DNA from: Flavobacterium sp. HSC-61S13
GTDB lineage: Bacteria > Bacteroidota > Bacteroidia > Flavobacteriales > Flavobacteriaceae
Direction of reading: 5' to 3'
Assembly: GCF_024171535.1 (NCBI RefSeq)
Contig: NZ_JALJZV010000004.1
Coordinates: 62,001-126,000, forward strand
Length of the DNA stretch: 64,000 nt
Shown here: positions 9,341 through 18,129 of the stretch, piece after piece
How the letters are laid out: every line of letters starts with the position of its first letter
Numbering within the stretch: the first letter of the stretch is position 1
Position numbers and translations under genes: made by a program
The notes under the pieces: model-generated
Databases searched by the model: none
The model's input: only the letters and a program-made list of their open reading frames with translations
Told to the model about the DNA's origin: nothing

Positions 9341-10633
9341 ATGAAGAATTTTATTGAAGAAGTGACTTGGAGAGGAATGCTCCACGATGTGATGCCAGGC
9401 ACCGAAGAACATTTATTGGAGCAAATGCGTGTTGCGTATGTGGGAATCGACCCAACAGCGGATTCATTGCATATTGGACATTTAGTAGGAGTGATGTTGT
9501 TAAAACACTTTCAATTGGCAGGGCATAAACCCGTAGCCTTAATTGGAGGAGCAACGGGAATGGTGGGAGATCCATCAGGAAAATCGAACGAGAGAAACTT
9601 GCTCGATGAAGATACCCTACGCCACAATCAAAATGCTATAAAAGGACAGTTAGAGCGTTTTTTAGATTTTAATTCCGGAACGGATAATGCCGCGGAATTG
9701 GTGAATAACTACGATTGGATGAAAGATTTTTCATTCTTAGATTTCATTCGTCAAATCGGGAAGCACATCACGGTCAATTATATGATGGCAAAAGATTCTG
9801 TGAAAAAACGTTTAAATGGTGAGTCAGCCGAGGGAATGTCTTTTACAGAGTTTAGTTATCAGTTGTTACAAGGTTATGATTTCTTACATCTGTTTCAACA
9901 AAAGCAAGTGACTTTGCAAATGGGTGGTTCGGATCAATGGGGGAATATCACTACGGGTACCGAAATGATTCGTCGAGTGGCTTCAGGTAAGGCTTACGCA
10001 TTGACTTGTCCATTGATTACAAAAGCAGATGGTACTAAATTCGGAAAGTCTGAAGGAGGGAATATTTGGTTGGATGCCGCGAGAACATCACCTTATAAAT
10101 TTTACCAATATTGGTTAAATACCTCGGATGCGGATGCTGAGAAATACATCAAAATATTTACATTTATTACGAAAGAGGATATCGTAACGCTTACGAATGA
10201 ACATCAAGAAGCGCCGCATTTACGTGTGCTTCAAAAGCGTTTGGCTGCGGAGTTAACCACTATGGTGCATTCACAAGCGGATTTGGACAATGCAATTCAA
10301 GCGTCAAACATACTGTTTGGAAATTCGTCATCTGCAGATTTAAAACAGCTGGATCAACAAACGTTTTTAGATGTTTTCGAAGGGGTTCCTCAAGCGGAAA
10401 TCAGTCGCGAAGACATCGAAGCGGGATTGAGCATTATAGATGCGCTAGCGGGTAAATCGGGCTTCACAACATCCAATGGAGAGGCTAGAAGAGCGCTACA
10501 AGCCAATTCTATTGCTGTAAATAAAGAGAAAGTTACCGAAGAGTATACTGTTACATCACAAGATTTAATCAACGACCGTTTTGTATTGTTACAAAAAGGG
10601 AAAAAGAATTATTTTGTGCTCGTTATAAAATAA
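9341..10633 (+). CDS. tyrS: Tyrosyl-tRNA synthetase
   Basis: A class I aminoacyl-tRNA synthetase of 430 residues that charges tRNA-Tyr. The HIGH motif is in [12 protein letters not shown] (about residue 46), the tyrosine-site residues are in [11 protein letters not shown] and [13 protein letters not shown], and the KMSKS equivalent is KFGKSEGG. The C-terminal ~65 residues form the S4 RNA-binding domain ([19 protein letters not shown]). Length is standard. The stop codon is one base away from the stop of the convergent gene at 10635, leaving no room for a terminator. Confidence 0.97.
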   Translation: MKNFIEEVTWRGMLHDVMPGTEEHLLEQMRVAYVGIDPTADSLHIGHLVGVMLLKHFQLAGHKPVALIGGATGMVGDPSGKSNERNLLDEDTLRHNQNAIKGQLERFLDFNSGTDNAAELVNNYDWMKDFSFLDFIRQIGKHITVNYMMAKDSVKKRLNGESAEGMSFTEFSYQLLQGYDFLHLFQQKQVTLQMGGSDQWGNITTGTEMIRRVASGKAYALTCPLITKADGTKFGKSEGGNIWLDAARTSPYKFYQYWLNTSDADAEKYIKIFTFITKEDIVTLTNEHQEAPHLRVLQKRLAAELTTMVHSQADLDNAIQASNILFGNSSSADLKQLDQQTFLDVFEGVPQAEISREDIEAGLSIIDALAGKSGFTTSNGEARRALQANSIAVNKEKVTEEYTVTSQDLINDRFVLLQKGKKNYFVLVIK

Positions 10634-10634
10634 A

Positions 10635-11615
10635 CTATACCACCATCAGATTACAACCTCTGATGTCGGAATGATCAAAGCGACCCAACACTTCGAAAGA
10701 ATGGTTGGGTTGTTTTTTTCCCAAATCTTGAGTAGCGATAAAGGAGCAGGAATTGATATTGGCTAAATCAATCACATTGATTCCTCCGGTTTTTCCAGCG
10801 GGTAGATAACTCAAGGCATCTTCGGTATCGCGAATTAGGATATCCATCCAAGGAGGGCATTCAAAAACGCCATTACCCAAGGAGTAGGCTTGTGAGAGTA
10901 ATTCAGTCATGCCGTATTCGGAGTGAATTTCACTAACACCAAAACCGTGACATAAGATCGTGTGAAGTTCTTCACGGATCATTTCTTTACGTTTGCCTTT
11001 CATACCTCCGGTTTCCATAATCACGGTATGCTGTAGTTGAAATTGGTGACTTTCAATCAAATCCAATAGCGCATAGGTCACCCCGATTAGCAGGATATTT
11101 TGGCCTTCTTTTTCCAATTCGAGTATTTTGGACGTTAGCTCGCTATAGTTATGAAGATAAAAACCGCTTTCCGGACGATTGGATTGTTCGATTAAATCTT
11201 TAACCATATATATTAAGGACGAACCGTCGCGTTCCAAGTACGAAGGCAGTAAAGCCAAGACCACATAATCCTCTATGTTGCCATAGAAATGAGAAAAGGC
11301 TTTTCTAAAGCTCATTTCATAAAACGATAAGTCGGTCACGTGATGGCGACTGGTAACGATTCCGGTGGTTCCGCTACTGGTGAAGGTAGTCTGTATCGGT
11401 TGGTCAGAACTTAAAATTTCTTTGCTTTTAAAGAACTCTATGGGTAGGAAGGGAATGTCGTAAACGGTGCTGACGTTCGAAGGGGTTTTTTTCAACAAAT
11501 CACAAAATTGCTGGTAAACCTGATTTTGAGCATATTGAAAACGAAATGTTTTCAAGGCCATTTTTTGGAATTCCTTGGTCGTATTAATTTGAATGATGTC
11601 TTCGGCTGTAATCAC
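10635..11615 (-). CDS. LuxE/acyl-protein synthetase-like acyl-activating protein
   Basis: The 326-residue protein has the adenylation-type phosphate loop TTFTSSGTTGIVTSRH (about residues 80-95) and a downstream SEYGMTELLSQAY motif, as in the ANL/LuxE acyl-protein synthetase and phenylacetate-CoA ligase relatives. These activate a carboxylic acid as an acyl-adenylate; the acceptor is unknown. It is shorter than full ANL enzymes because the C-terminal swinging domain is absent, as in LuxE. No luciferase or reductase partner is nearby, so it is an orphan here. It has its own promoter. Confidence 0.72.
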   Translation of the reverse strand: MITAEDIIQINTTKEFQKMALKTFRFQYAQNQVYQQFCDLLKKTPSNVSTVYDIPFLPIEFFKSKEILSSDQPIQTTFTSSGTTGIVTSRHHVTDLSFYEMSFRKAFSHFYGNIEDYVVLALLPSYLERDGSSLIYMVKDLIEQSNRPESGFYLHNYSELTSKILELEKEGQNILLIGVTYALLDLIESHQFQLQHTVIMETGGMKGKRKEMIREELHTILCHGFGVSEIHSEYGMTELLSQAYSLGNGVFECPPWMDILIRDTEDALSYLPAGKTGGINVIDLANINSCSFIATQDLGKKQPNHSFEVLGRFDHSDIRGCNLMVV

Positions 11616-11631
11616 GTTGAACTATTTTGTA

Positions 11632-11639
11632 CAAAAGTA
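11632..11639 (-). promoter_or_regulatory. -7 promoter element of the LuxE-like gene
   Basis: TACTTTTG on the minus strand, 16 bases before the ATG at 11615. Confidence 0.55.
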
Positions 11640-11644
11640 CAAAT

Positions 11645-11671
11645 AAAAAAGCATCGATAGGATCGATGCTT
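11645..11671 (-). terminator. Intrinsic terminator of the T9SS mini-protein gene
   Basis: A 10-bp stem AAGCATCGAT/ATCGATGCTT with a 3-base loop; the minus-strand transcript continues into a U-run. Confidence 0.8.
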
Positions 11672-11695
11672 GGATTGTATTTGAATCTAAAGGTC

Positions 11696-12034
11696 TTATC
11701 TGATGACTAATTTTCGAGTAGCAGTAGCGTCCTTTTCTGTGATTTTAATAATATATACTCCTGGATTGATATTGGAAATATTGAGCTCTTTGGTTGTCAT
11801 TGAAGAACTAAATATTTTCTTTCCTAAAATATCATAGATCCCGATTTCCTTAGGTAAATTACTGTTGCTGGTAATAAATACTTTGCCAGATGAGGTTGGG
11901 TTAGGGTACAACTGTAGCCCTTCGATACTCTCAGCGGGTTTCGAATTAATAGGATCGGTAACTTGTCCATATGCCATAGTATTAAAGCATAGAACGAGCA
12001 AGAGCGATAAAATATAAAAGTATTTTTTTTCCAT
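11696..12034 (-). CDS. Small secreted protein: signal peptide plus T9SS type A sorting domain
   Basis: This 112-residue protein consists of a signal peptide (MEKKYFYILSLLLVLCFNTMAYGQ), a linker of about 15 residues, and a type A C-terminal sorting domain recognisable from GLQLYPNPTSSGKVFI, IYDILGKKIF, GVYIIKI and the terminal KLVIR. Such domains direct cargo through the type IX secretion system and are usually removed at the cell surface. Here there is hardly any cargo. Its position beside the beta-helix lipoprotein and TonB receptor genes on the same strand suggests it belongs to that locus; a specific role is unknown. Confidence 0.85.
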   Translation of the reverse strand: MEKKYFYILSLLLVLCFNTMAYGQVTDPINSKPAESIEGLQLYPNPTSSGKVFITSNSNLPKEIGIYDILGKKIFSSSMTTKELNISNINPGVYIIKITEKDATATRKLVIR

Positions 12035-12083
12035 AAAACATTATTCTACTGTAAATATAATCAATTTATTGATATATAATACT

Positions 12084-12119
12084 AAAAAAAGTCACCTACT
12101 AAGTGTAAGTGACCTTTTT
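12084..12119 (-). terminator. Terminator of the beta-helix lipoprotein gene
   Basis: GTCAC/GTGAC stem flanked by A- and T-runs; on the minus strand it follows the stop at 12142 and continues into T7. Confidence 0.6.
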
Positions 12120-12141
12120 AACATTTTTATGCGGGGATTTC

Positions 12142-13305
12142 TTACAAGCCTATAGTCCAGCCTTTTGCCCAACTTGGTACCTCAGCTCCTTTTTCAGCTC
12201 CAGTTGCATTAGCGTTTTCAGTGTATACACCGTCTACATTTACACTTTCTTTTGCTGTATTCTTACCTTTTGATTTTGTAGTCACTTTGTCAAATTTAAC
12301 ATTAGTGATTTTTAGTGAACCGTTGGTCACATTAGCAAGGGTTTCATCGTGCTCTACATCAAATCCAACTGTAAAATTACTGATGAATAAGTTGTCGATA
12401 TTCGCTTTGGTTCCCTCTCTTAATTTTAATGCTTGTGGTTCTGCTCCTTGTTCTCCTAAACCGATAAGCGTTACGTTTTTAATCGTTGGATTGGCAATTG
12501 GAGTAGCTGCTCTGTTGGTAGCGTTGTTGTCTGCTTCTATACCGCGGTTACCTCTTCCAAATTCTAATTTTGCATACCAGTTAGAATTGGTTCCTACCCA
12601 ACCTTCTGTCCAGTCAAACTGATCATCTTCATTTCCGTTAGATACTAAGTATTTCGTGTTTACGGTTCCTCCGAAAAATTCAAAACCATCATCAGCTCCT
12701 TTGTAAGCTTGTACATATTCTACTTTAGTACCACTACCAACTCCGAAGAATGAAAGTCCATTGAATTCTTTTTCCGTATTAAAACGTGCTCCAGCATATT
12801 CAATTCTCAAATAAGTAATCGATCCTGAACTGTCATCTGAAATCTCACCACCGTAAGTCAATTCTGAAACCTCGGCAGTTGCTGTTTTTCCTTTGTTGAT
12901 CGGTGCTTTTCCGCAGATTACTAATCCACCCCACTGTGCTTGTTCTTGAATATTTGCCGTCATCACAACCGGTTTCTCAGCCGTACCGTTTACAAATATC
13001 TTTCCTCCTTGTGCTACTGCTATAAATGAAGTAGTACCTCCTGTTCCGATAATTTTTGTTCCTGCAGGAATGACCAAAGAAGCACCGTCTTCAACTAAAA
13101 TTCTTCCATTAAGTATATATGTTTTTGAAGCGTCAAGAGTTACTGTTCCTTTTGATATTTTCCCGTTGAAGTTGTTTTCGTTTAATACGAAATCACTAGT
13201 GTTGCCTGGAGGATTGGTAGTGTTATCATCACTGTTACTACAACTTACCAAGAATAAACTTGATAAAAATAAAATTCCGAATGCGTTTCTAACTAATTTT
13301 TTCAT
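12142..13305 (-). CDS. Surface lipoprotein with right-handed parallel beta-helix
   Basis: A 387-residue lipoprotein with signal MKKLVRNAFGILFLSSLFLVSC and a lipobox Cys followed by SNSDD, a start often seen on exported Bacteroidota lipoproteins. Repeated strands (ITYLRIEYAGARF, NGLSFFGVGSGTKVEYVQAY, GNEDDQFDWTEGW, NRGIEADNN) are typical of beta-helix/T9SS-associated proteins of unknown ligand. The gene lies directly downstream of a TonB receptor and next to a PhoB/PhoR-like pair, so a role in capture of a phosphorus-containing nutrient is plausible but inferred from context only. Confidence 0.75.
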   Translation of the reverse strand: MKKLVRNAFGILFLSSLFLVSCSNSDDNTTNPPGNTSDFVLNENNFNGKISKGTVTLDASKTYILNGRILVEDGASLVIPAGTKIIGTGGTTSFIAVAQGGKIFVNGTAEKPVVMTANIQEQAQWGGLVICGKAPINKGKTATAEVSELTYGGEISDDSSGSITYLRIEYAGARFNTEKEFNGLSFFGVGSGTKVEYVQAYKGADDGFEFFGGTVNTKYLVSNGNEDDQFDWTEGWVGTNSNWYAKLEFGRGNRGIEADNNATNRAATPIANPTIKNVTLIGLGEQGAEPQALKLREGTKANIDNLFISNFTVGFDVEHDETLANVTNGSLKITNVKFDKVTTKSKGKNTAKESVNVDGVYTENANATGAEKGAEVPSWAKGWTIGL

Positions 13306-13362
13306 GTGTTTTGGTTAATTGATTATTGTTATACAAATTTGCGAGAAAGTATTTTATTGGTG

Positions 13363-13387
13363 GTTAAGCGAATATTATTGAATTAAC
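13363..13387. promoter_or_regulatory. Candidate operator GTTAAG-N14-TTAACA upstream of the beta-helix gene
   Basis: GTTAAG at 13363-13368 and TTAAC at 13383-13387 separated by 14 bases. The same arrangement occurs between the divergent TonB receptor and response regulator genes (16320-16344). GTTAA and TTAAC form a dyad. Shared use by the PhoB-like regulator is inferred. Confidence 0.3.
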
Positions 13388-13441
13388 ATTGAAAAGTTGC
13401 CTTTGTGTTAGCTTATTATTAAGAACGTTAAGTGATGGAGC

Positions 13442-13470
13442 AAAAAAAAAGTAGCTCCGAAGAGCTACTT
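13442..13470 (-). terminator. Terminator of the TonB receptor gene
   Basis: AAGTAGCTC/GAGCTACTT stem with loop CGAA; A9 on the plus strand gives the U-run of the minus-strand transcript. Confidence 0.9.
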
Positions 13471-13483
13471 GATGTTGGTGTGT

Positions 13484-16225
13484 TTAAAATTGGTAGTTTA
13501 AACTCAGGCTAAAGCTTTTTCCGAGTTTATAAGATTGTACCAAAATATCCTGAGTCAGATTTTCTTGAACCCGTTCGATTTTTGGATCGATCAAGTTTTT
13601 TACATTTAATCCCAATCCTAGGTTGTCGCTAAGTTTTGTTTTGAATATGAAATCCAACGTTCCAAATCCCTTGTCAACAGAATTCCCTAATTGTTGAGAT
13701 CCCAAAGAGTAAATACGGTCTGAAATATAAGCGTATGAAACCGTTGCCATAACACTGCGTTTGTTCCATTCCTTGATGTAGCTGATATCGGCATTCATAA
13801 CCAAATCCGCCGCTCCTGTGAAACTCGCGTTTTTATGAGTGAAGTCTGCCCCAAAAGCATTTTCTTTTCTAACTTTTTCAGAATCCAGTTCCTGACGTGT
13901 TTTCATATAAGCTGCATTGAAACCAGCAGAGATCTTATTGGTGTTTAAATCGTCAAATGAAAATAAATTTTTTCTCAATTCTAATTCAATACCAGCAGCA
14001 TATCCAGAGTCTCCCGTATTGGCAAAAGAAATATCGTCTGATGAGGAAGTGATTGTAATCTCATTAATAGGATTTTGAATGTATTTACCAAAGGCCGTTA
14101 GGGAAATGATCTCGTCGTTCTCCGGGAAAAATTCCCATTTTAAATCCAAGTTATAATCATCTGAAGGATACAGGTCAGGATTTCCTTTTATCGAACCGGT
14201 TGCTTTTTCATACATAAACAATCCACGTTCTTTAAATTGCGGAAGCGTATAGGTTTTAGAAGCAGCAAGGCGTAAATTGTTTCTGTCGTTTAGGGCGTAT
14301 TTTAACGATAAGTTCGGTAAAAAAGCGGTTTTGTCAAAAGTGTTTTTATCTCCCTCTAGGTCTAACTGGGTTTTCCATTCGATCTCTTGTGTGATTTGCT
14401 CTAATCTCAAACCAACAACAGCTGATAGTTTAGGAGAAACCTGGTATTCCAAAGCGGCAAATCCTCCGTTGATACTTTGTTTTCCTTGGTATGTCTGCGG
14501 TGTTAATGCAATGTTTAGGTTTTTATCTCCTAAAAATGTTTCAAATTGGAAATCACCATTGTCAAAACCCGTTTTATTTAAAACCGCATCCAGGTTGTAA
14601 GGATCAACAGCTACATTACGTAAACTATTTCCCAAACGGTAGTTAAACTGGCTCGCTTTAAAATCTAAGTTTTTAAAGCGGCTATTATAACCTACAGTTA
14701 TTTTTCCACGGTATAATAAATCTTCGTTTTTCCCAAATTTATAGTCCAAAGATATTTTAGCCGCCGTTTCGTCTTCGTTTAGATTCTGATAATAGCGGTG
14801 GTTGTCGGTAACCGAGTTGGTGGTAAAGAAATATTGGTTGTCCTTGATACGAAATGTGTTTTGAATACGATCTGGCATGTCGCTTTTAATCGTATTATAA
14901 GAGCCTCCCCAATTTAATTTGAATTGCTCATTGAATTGGTGTTCTCCCAATAATTGGTTGATCAACAGGTTGTTTTGTATATAATTTCCACGTCTTAAAA
15001 AACCGCCTTCTGGACCATCGGCCAAATCTCTCATATAACCTCGGTATTCTTCATTGCTTTCGGAAGAGCCGTTGATATACAATAAATTATAAGCAATTTT
15101 ATTTGATGGATTAATGCTGTATTGCGCATTGAACATTCCGGTAGTGTTGGTGGTGTATTCGTAGTCCTTTGTCTCAAAGTCTTTAGTGGCATCACCCTGA
15201 GCCTGTACGGACTTTACAATACCCTCTTTGTATTTGTATTTATTGCTAAAGGAAGCCGTAGCGAATAAGTTTAATTGACCTTGTTGACCAATATTAAACG
15301 ATTTTCCCGTATTGAAACCGAAATTAGAACCTATTGGAGTTCTGTTTTTCAGATTTAGGCTGTTGTCGAATTGGTAGTTGTTTAGTGGATCTTTTGGGGT
15401 GTCATTTTTAGAGAAACCCATATAATTTCTGTCAGAAAGCAATAGAAATTTATCCTGTCTTACTGCATTGGAATTGACTTCTGAACCGATAGAAAAGTTA
15501 AAAAAACCTTCGCCACTATGATCCTTAGAGATGATATCAACGTGACCTCCGGCGAAATCACCAAAGATTCGGCTGGAATAGGTTTTGTCGATAGAGATGT
15601 ACTCTACAATATCAGTAGAAAAAAGATCTAAGCTGATGTTCTTTCTCTCGGGATCGTTGGAAGGAATAGGTAGTCCATTCATCGAAGTAGAATTGTATCG
15701 ATCACCAAGTCCGCGTACAAAGATCGCTCCAGAGCCTTCTTGTTTTACGACTCCAGTAGTTTTGGCTACCGCTGCGGCAACATCGCTAATTCCCTTACGA
15801 GATAACTCTTGAGAACCGATGTTTTGCTTGATTTCCAAAGAGCGGTGTTGGTCTAGTAAAAGGGCTGTTTCCTTTACCTTTTTAGAGGTTGCTTGTACTA
15901 CTACGCCTTCTAGCTCTGTGCTGTTAGAAGATAAAGATTGGTTTAAAGATTTGGTTTCTCCTTTTACAATGGTAACCACAATGGATTGTGTTTCGTAACC
16001 GAGGTAACTAAAAAGTACCGTGTGTTTTCCAGAGGGAACTTCCATTTTGTAATTCCCATTGCCATCTGAACTGGTTCCGATGGTGGTTCCTTCTATGCTA
16101 ATGGTTGCAAATGCCAAAGGAGCAAGGTTTGATTCTAGGTCAGTGACCTTTCCTTTTAAGGTCCCGTTTTGCGAATAAACTCCACATGTAAATAACAATG
16201 CGAATAGTAATAGATGTAATTTCAT
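13484..16225 (-). CDS. TonB-dependent outer-membrane receptor with carboxypeptidase-D-like N-domain
   Basis: A 913-residue outer-membrane receptor. After the signal peptide MKLHLLLFALLFTCGVYSQ comes a CarboxypepD-reg-like domain (GTLKGKVTDLESNLAPLAFATI...), then the plug (KGISDVAAAVAKTTGVVKQEGSGAIFVRGLGDRYNST) and a ~650-residue beta-barrel ending in an aromatic residue (LSLNYQF). It imports a ligand using TonB energy. The start at 16225 is preferred over 16249 because the signal peptide begins there. The gene is divergent from a PhoB/PhoR-like system and upstream of a beta-helix lipoprotein. The ligand is unproven; phosphate-related compounds are the contextual guess. Confidence 0.88.
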   Translation of the reverse strand: MKLHLLLFALLFTCGVYSQNGTLKGKVTDLESNLAPLAFATISIEGTTIGTSSDGNGNYKMEVPSGKHTVLFSYLGYETQSIVVTIVKGETKSLNQSLSSNSTELEGVVVQATSKKVKETALLLDQHRSLEIKQNIGSQELSRKGISDVAAAVAKTTGVVKQEGSGAIFVRGLGDRYNSTSMNGLPIPSNDPERKNISLDLFSTDIVEYISIDKTYSSRIFGDFAGGHVDIISKDHSGEGFFNFSIGSEVNSNAVRQDKFLLLSDRNYMGFSKNDTPKDPLNNYQFDNSLNLKNRTPIGSNFGFNTGKSFNIGQQGQLNLFATASFSNKYKYKEGIVKSVQAQGDATKDFETKDYEYTTNTTGMFNAQYSINPSNKIAYNLLYINGSSESNEEYRGYMRDLADGPEGGFLRRGNYIQNNLLINQLLGEHQFNEQFKLNWGGSYNTIKSDMPDRIQNTFRIKDNQYFFTTNSVTDNHRYYQNLNEDETAAKISLDYKFGKNEDLLYRGKITVGYNSRFKNLDFKASQFNYRLGNSLRNVAVDPYNLDAVLNKTGFDNGDFQFETFLGDKNLNIALTPQTYQGKQSINGGFAALEYQVSPKLSAVVGLRLEQITQEIEWKTQLDLEGDKNTFDKTAFLPNLSLKYALNDRNNLRLAASKTYTLPQFKERGLFMYEKATGSIKGNPDLYPSDDYNLDLKWEFFPENDEIISLTAFGKYIQNPINEITITSSSDDISFANTGDSGYAAGIELELRKNLFSFDDLNTNKISAGFNAAYMKTRQELDSEKVRKENAFGADFTHKNASFTGAADLVMNADISYIKEWNKRSVMATVSYAYISDRIYSLGSQQLGNSVDKGFGTLDFIFKTKLSDNLGLGLNVKNLIDPKIERVQENLTQDILVQSYKLGKSFSLSLNYQF

Positions 16226-16319
16226 TTTGTAGTTTGTTAGGTAGTGCAAATGAATTACCTAAATGTGATTACCAAGTTATCGGGCTGTTACTAATTTGTT
16301 GTGTGAAAATCATTAAAAT

Positions 16320-16344
16320 GTTAAGACATTAAATTACCGTTAAC
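16320..16344. promoter_or_regulatory. Candidate operator in the divergent TonB-receptor/phoB-like intergenic region
   Basis: GTTAAG at 16320-16325 and TTAAC (part of GTTAACAG) at 16340-16344, with the same 14-base spacing as the site at 13363. The surrounding 177 bp separate the receptor start from the regulator start. Confidence 0.3.
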
Positions 16345-16402
16345 AGATGATTTGGTTTTGTATTATCTTTATCTTTACCATTCTAAACAAGCTATAAGCA
16401 AG

Positions 16403-17086
16403 ATGAAAAAAAAGGAAATTAAGATATTGTTGGTTGATGATGAACAAGATATCTTGGAGATTATTGGATATAATCTTGTTCAAGAAGGTTATCAAGTTAT
16501 TACAGCTAGCAATGGAAGAGAAGCTGTGCAGAAAGCACAAAAGGAACATCCTCACTTAATCATTATGGATGTGATGATGCCAGAAATGGATGGGATGGAA
16601 GCCTGCGAGCACATTCGAAGAATTCCAGAATTGCAAAGTACGATTATCACTTTTTTGACAGCTAGAGGGGAAGATTATTCGCAAGTAGCTGGTTTTGACG
16701 CAGGAGCTGATGATTATATTACCAAACCTGTCAAACCGAAGGTTTTAATGAGTAAAGTGAAGGCCTTATTGAGAAGGTTTAAAGAAGAGGAGAAAAGTGG
16801 TGACATCATTACTGTCGGTGAGATTGAAATCAATAGAGAAGAATATAAGATTGTTAAAGAAGGGGTGGAAATCATCTTGCCGAGAAAGGAATTTGAACTT
16901 TTTTACCTTTTAGCATCTAAGCCGGGTAAGGTTTTTAAACGCGAGGAGATTTTAGATAAGGTTTGGGGTAATGAAGTCATTGTTGGTGGAAGAACTATCG
17001 ACGTGCATATCCGTAAACTAAGAGAAAAAATCGGAGATGAATGGTTTAAAACCATCAAAGGAGTAGGATATAAATTGGATCTATAA
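16403..17086 (+). CDS. PhoB/OmpR-family response regulator
   Basis: A 227-residue two-domain regulator. The receiver domain (residues 5-120) has the acidic pair VDDE at 11-14, phosphoacceptor D56 in LIIMDVMMP and the switch lysine in DDYITKPVKP. The C-terminal winged-helix domain (about 130-227) has the recognition-helix region GGRTIDVHIRKLREKIG. It is followed by its histidine kinase with a one-base overlap. The start at 16403 (MKKKEIKILLVDDE) is chosen over 16352, which would add an unrelated aromatic-rich stretch. The PhoB assignment rests on the family match and the partner kinase. Confidence 0.88.
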   Translation: MKKKEIKILLVDDEQDILEIIGYNLVQEGYQVITASNGREAVQKAQKEHPHLIIMDVMMPEMDGMEACEHIRRIPELQSTIITFLTARGEDYSQVAGFDAGADDYITKPVKPKVLMSKVKALLRRFKEEEKSGDIITVGEIEINREEYKIVKEGVEIILPRKEFELFYLLASKPGKVFKREEILDKVWGNEVIVGGRTIDVHIRKLREKIGDEWFKTIKGVGYKLDL

Positions 17087-18129
17087 TGAGCGTACGCTTT
17101 AAGAAATCATATAAGTTTGCCTTAAAATCAGCGTTGTTTATCACGGTTTTTAGTTTTTTAATCCTGATGATTTTGCTGGTTCTTTTTTTTGAAGTGAACC
17201 TCTTGATGTGTTTTATTTTTGGATTGGCTGTTTATGTCTTTTCATTTTTTGTAATTCAGTATCGCGTGGAACACTTTGTATATCGCAGAATCAAAAAGAT
17301 ATATGACAATGTATCTATACTGGATTCATCCGTGTTGCGAAGTAAAGCAATTACTACGGATATGGAGACCCTCACCAATGAAGTTCAGAAATTCGCTACC
17401 TATAAAAAGATTGAGATAGAGTCCTTAAAGGTCAGAGAGGAATATCGCAGGGAGTTTTTAGGTAATATCTCACACGAGCTTAAAACACCTTTGTTTACGG
17501 TTCAGAGTTATCTTTCTACCTTATTAGATGGAGCAATTGATGATAAAACCGTTCGAAAAAAATATGTGGAACGGGCAGAGAAAGGCGTGGAACGTTTGAT
17601 TTATATCGTAAAAGATCTCGATATGATCACTAAATTAGAAACCGGCGATCTGCATTTGAACTATTCCGAATTTGATATCGTTAAAGCAGTGGAAACCGTG
17701 TTCGAATTGCTGGAAATGCGAGCGGAACAAAAGGAGATTTCATTGATTTTTGATATGAACTATGTAAATCCTATTATGGTTTATGCCGATGAGGATCGAA
17801 TAGTACAGTTAATCAGTAATTTGGTTGAAAACTCGATCAAATACGGTAAAGTGAAGGGAACCACTGAAGTGAGTATAGAGGATTTGGTCAATAATAAAAT
17901 CATTGTTCGTGTAACGGATAATGGTGATGGAATCAAAGAAAAGTACGTACCGAGGTTATTTGAACGCTTTTTTAGAATTGACAAAAGTGGAGCGCGCTCT
18001 GTCGGAGGTTCTGGTTTGGGATTATCCATTGTCAAACATATTGTTGAAGCCCATGAAGAACACATTTATTTGGAAAGTAAATACGGCTATGGGTCAGAAT
18101 TTTCGTTTACTTTGGAACGGGCTAAATAG
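17086..18129 (+). CDS. PhoR-like sensor histidine kinase
   Basis: A 347-residue membrane kinase with two adjacent N-terminal helices (about 12-35 and 37-58) and almost no periplasmic loop. A short cytoplasmic linker is followed by the HisKA domain with phospho-histidine H130 in FLGNISHELKTPLFTVQSYL, and the HATPase domain with N box (LVENSIKYG), G1 (VTDNGDGI) and G2 (GGSGLGLSIVKHI). Absence of a sensing loop fits PhoR-type kinases that read transporter state rather than an external ligand. Translationally coupled to the regulator; the last 36 bases overlap the opposing glycosyltransferase gene. Confidence 0.88.
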   Translation: MSVRFKKSYKFALKSALFITVFSFLILMILLVLFFEVNLLMCFIFGLAVYVFSFFVIQYRVEHFVYRRIKKIYDNVSILDSSVLRSKAITTDMETLTNEVQKFATYKKIEIESLKVREEYRREFLGNISHELKTPLFTVQSYLSTLLDGAIDDKTVRKKYVERAEKGVERLIYIVKDLDMITKLETGDLHLNYSEFDIVKAVETVFELLEMRAEQKEISLIFDMNYVNPIMVYADEDRIVQLISNLVENSIKYGKVKGTTEVSIEDLVNNKIIVRVTDNGDGIKEKYVPRLFERFFRIDKSGARSVGGSGLGLSIVKHIVEAHEEHIYLESKYGYGSEFSFTLERAK

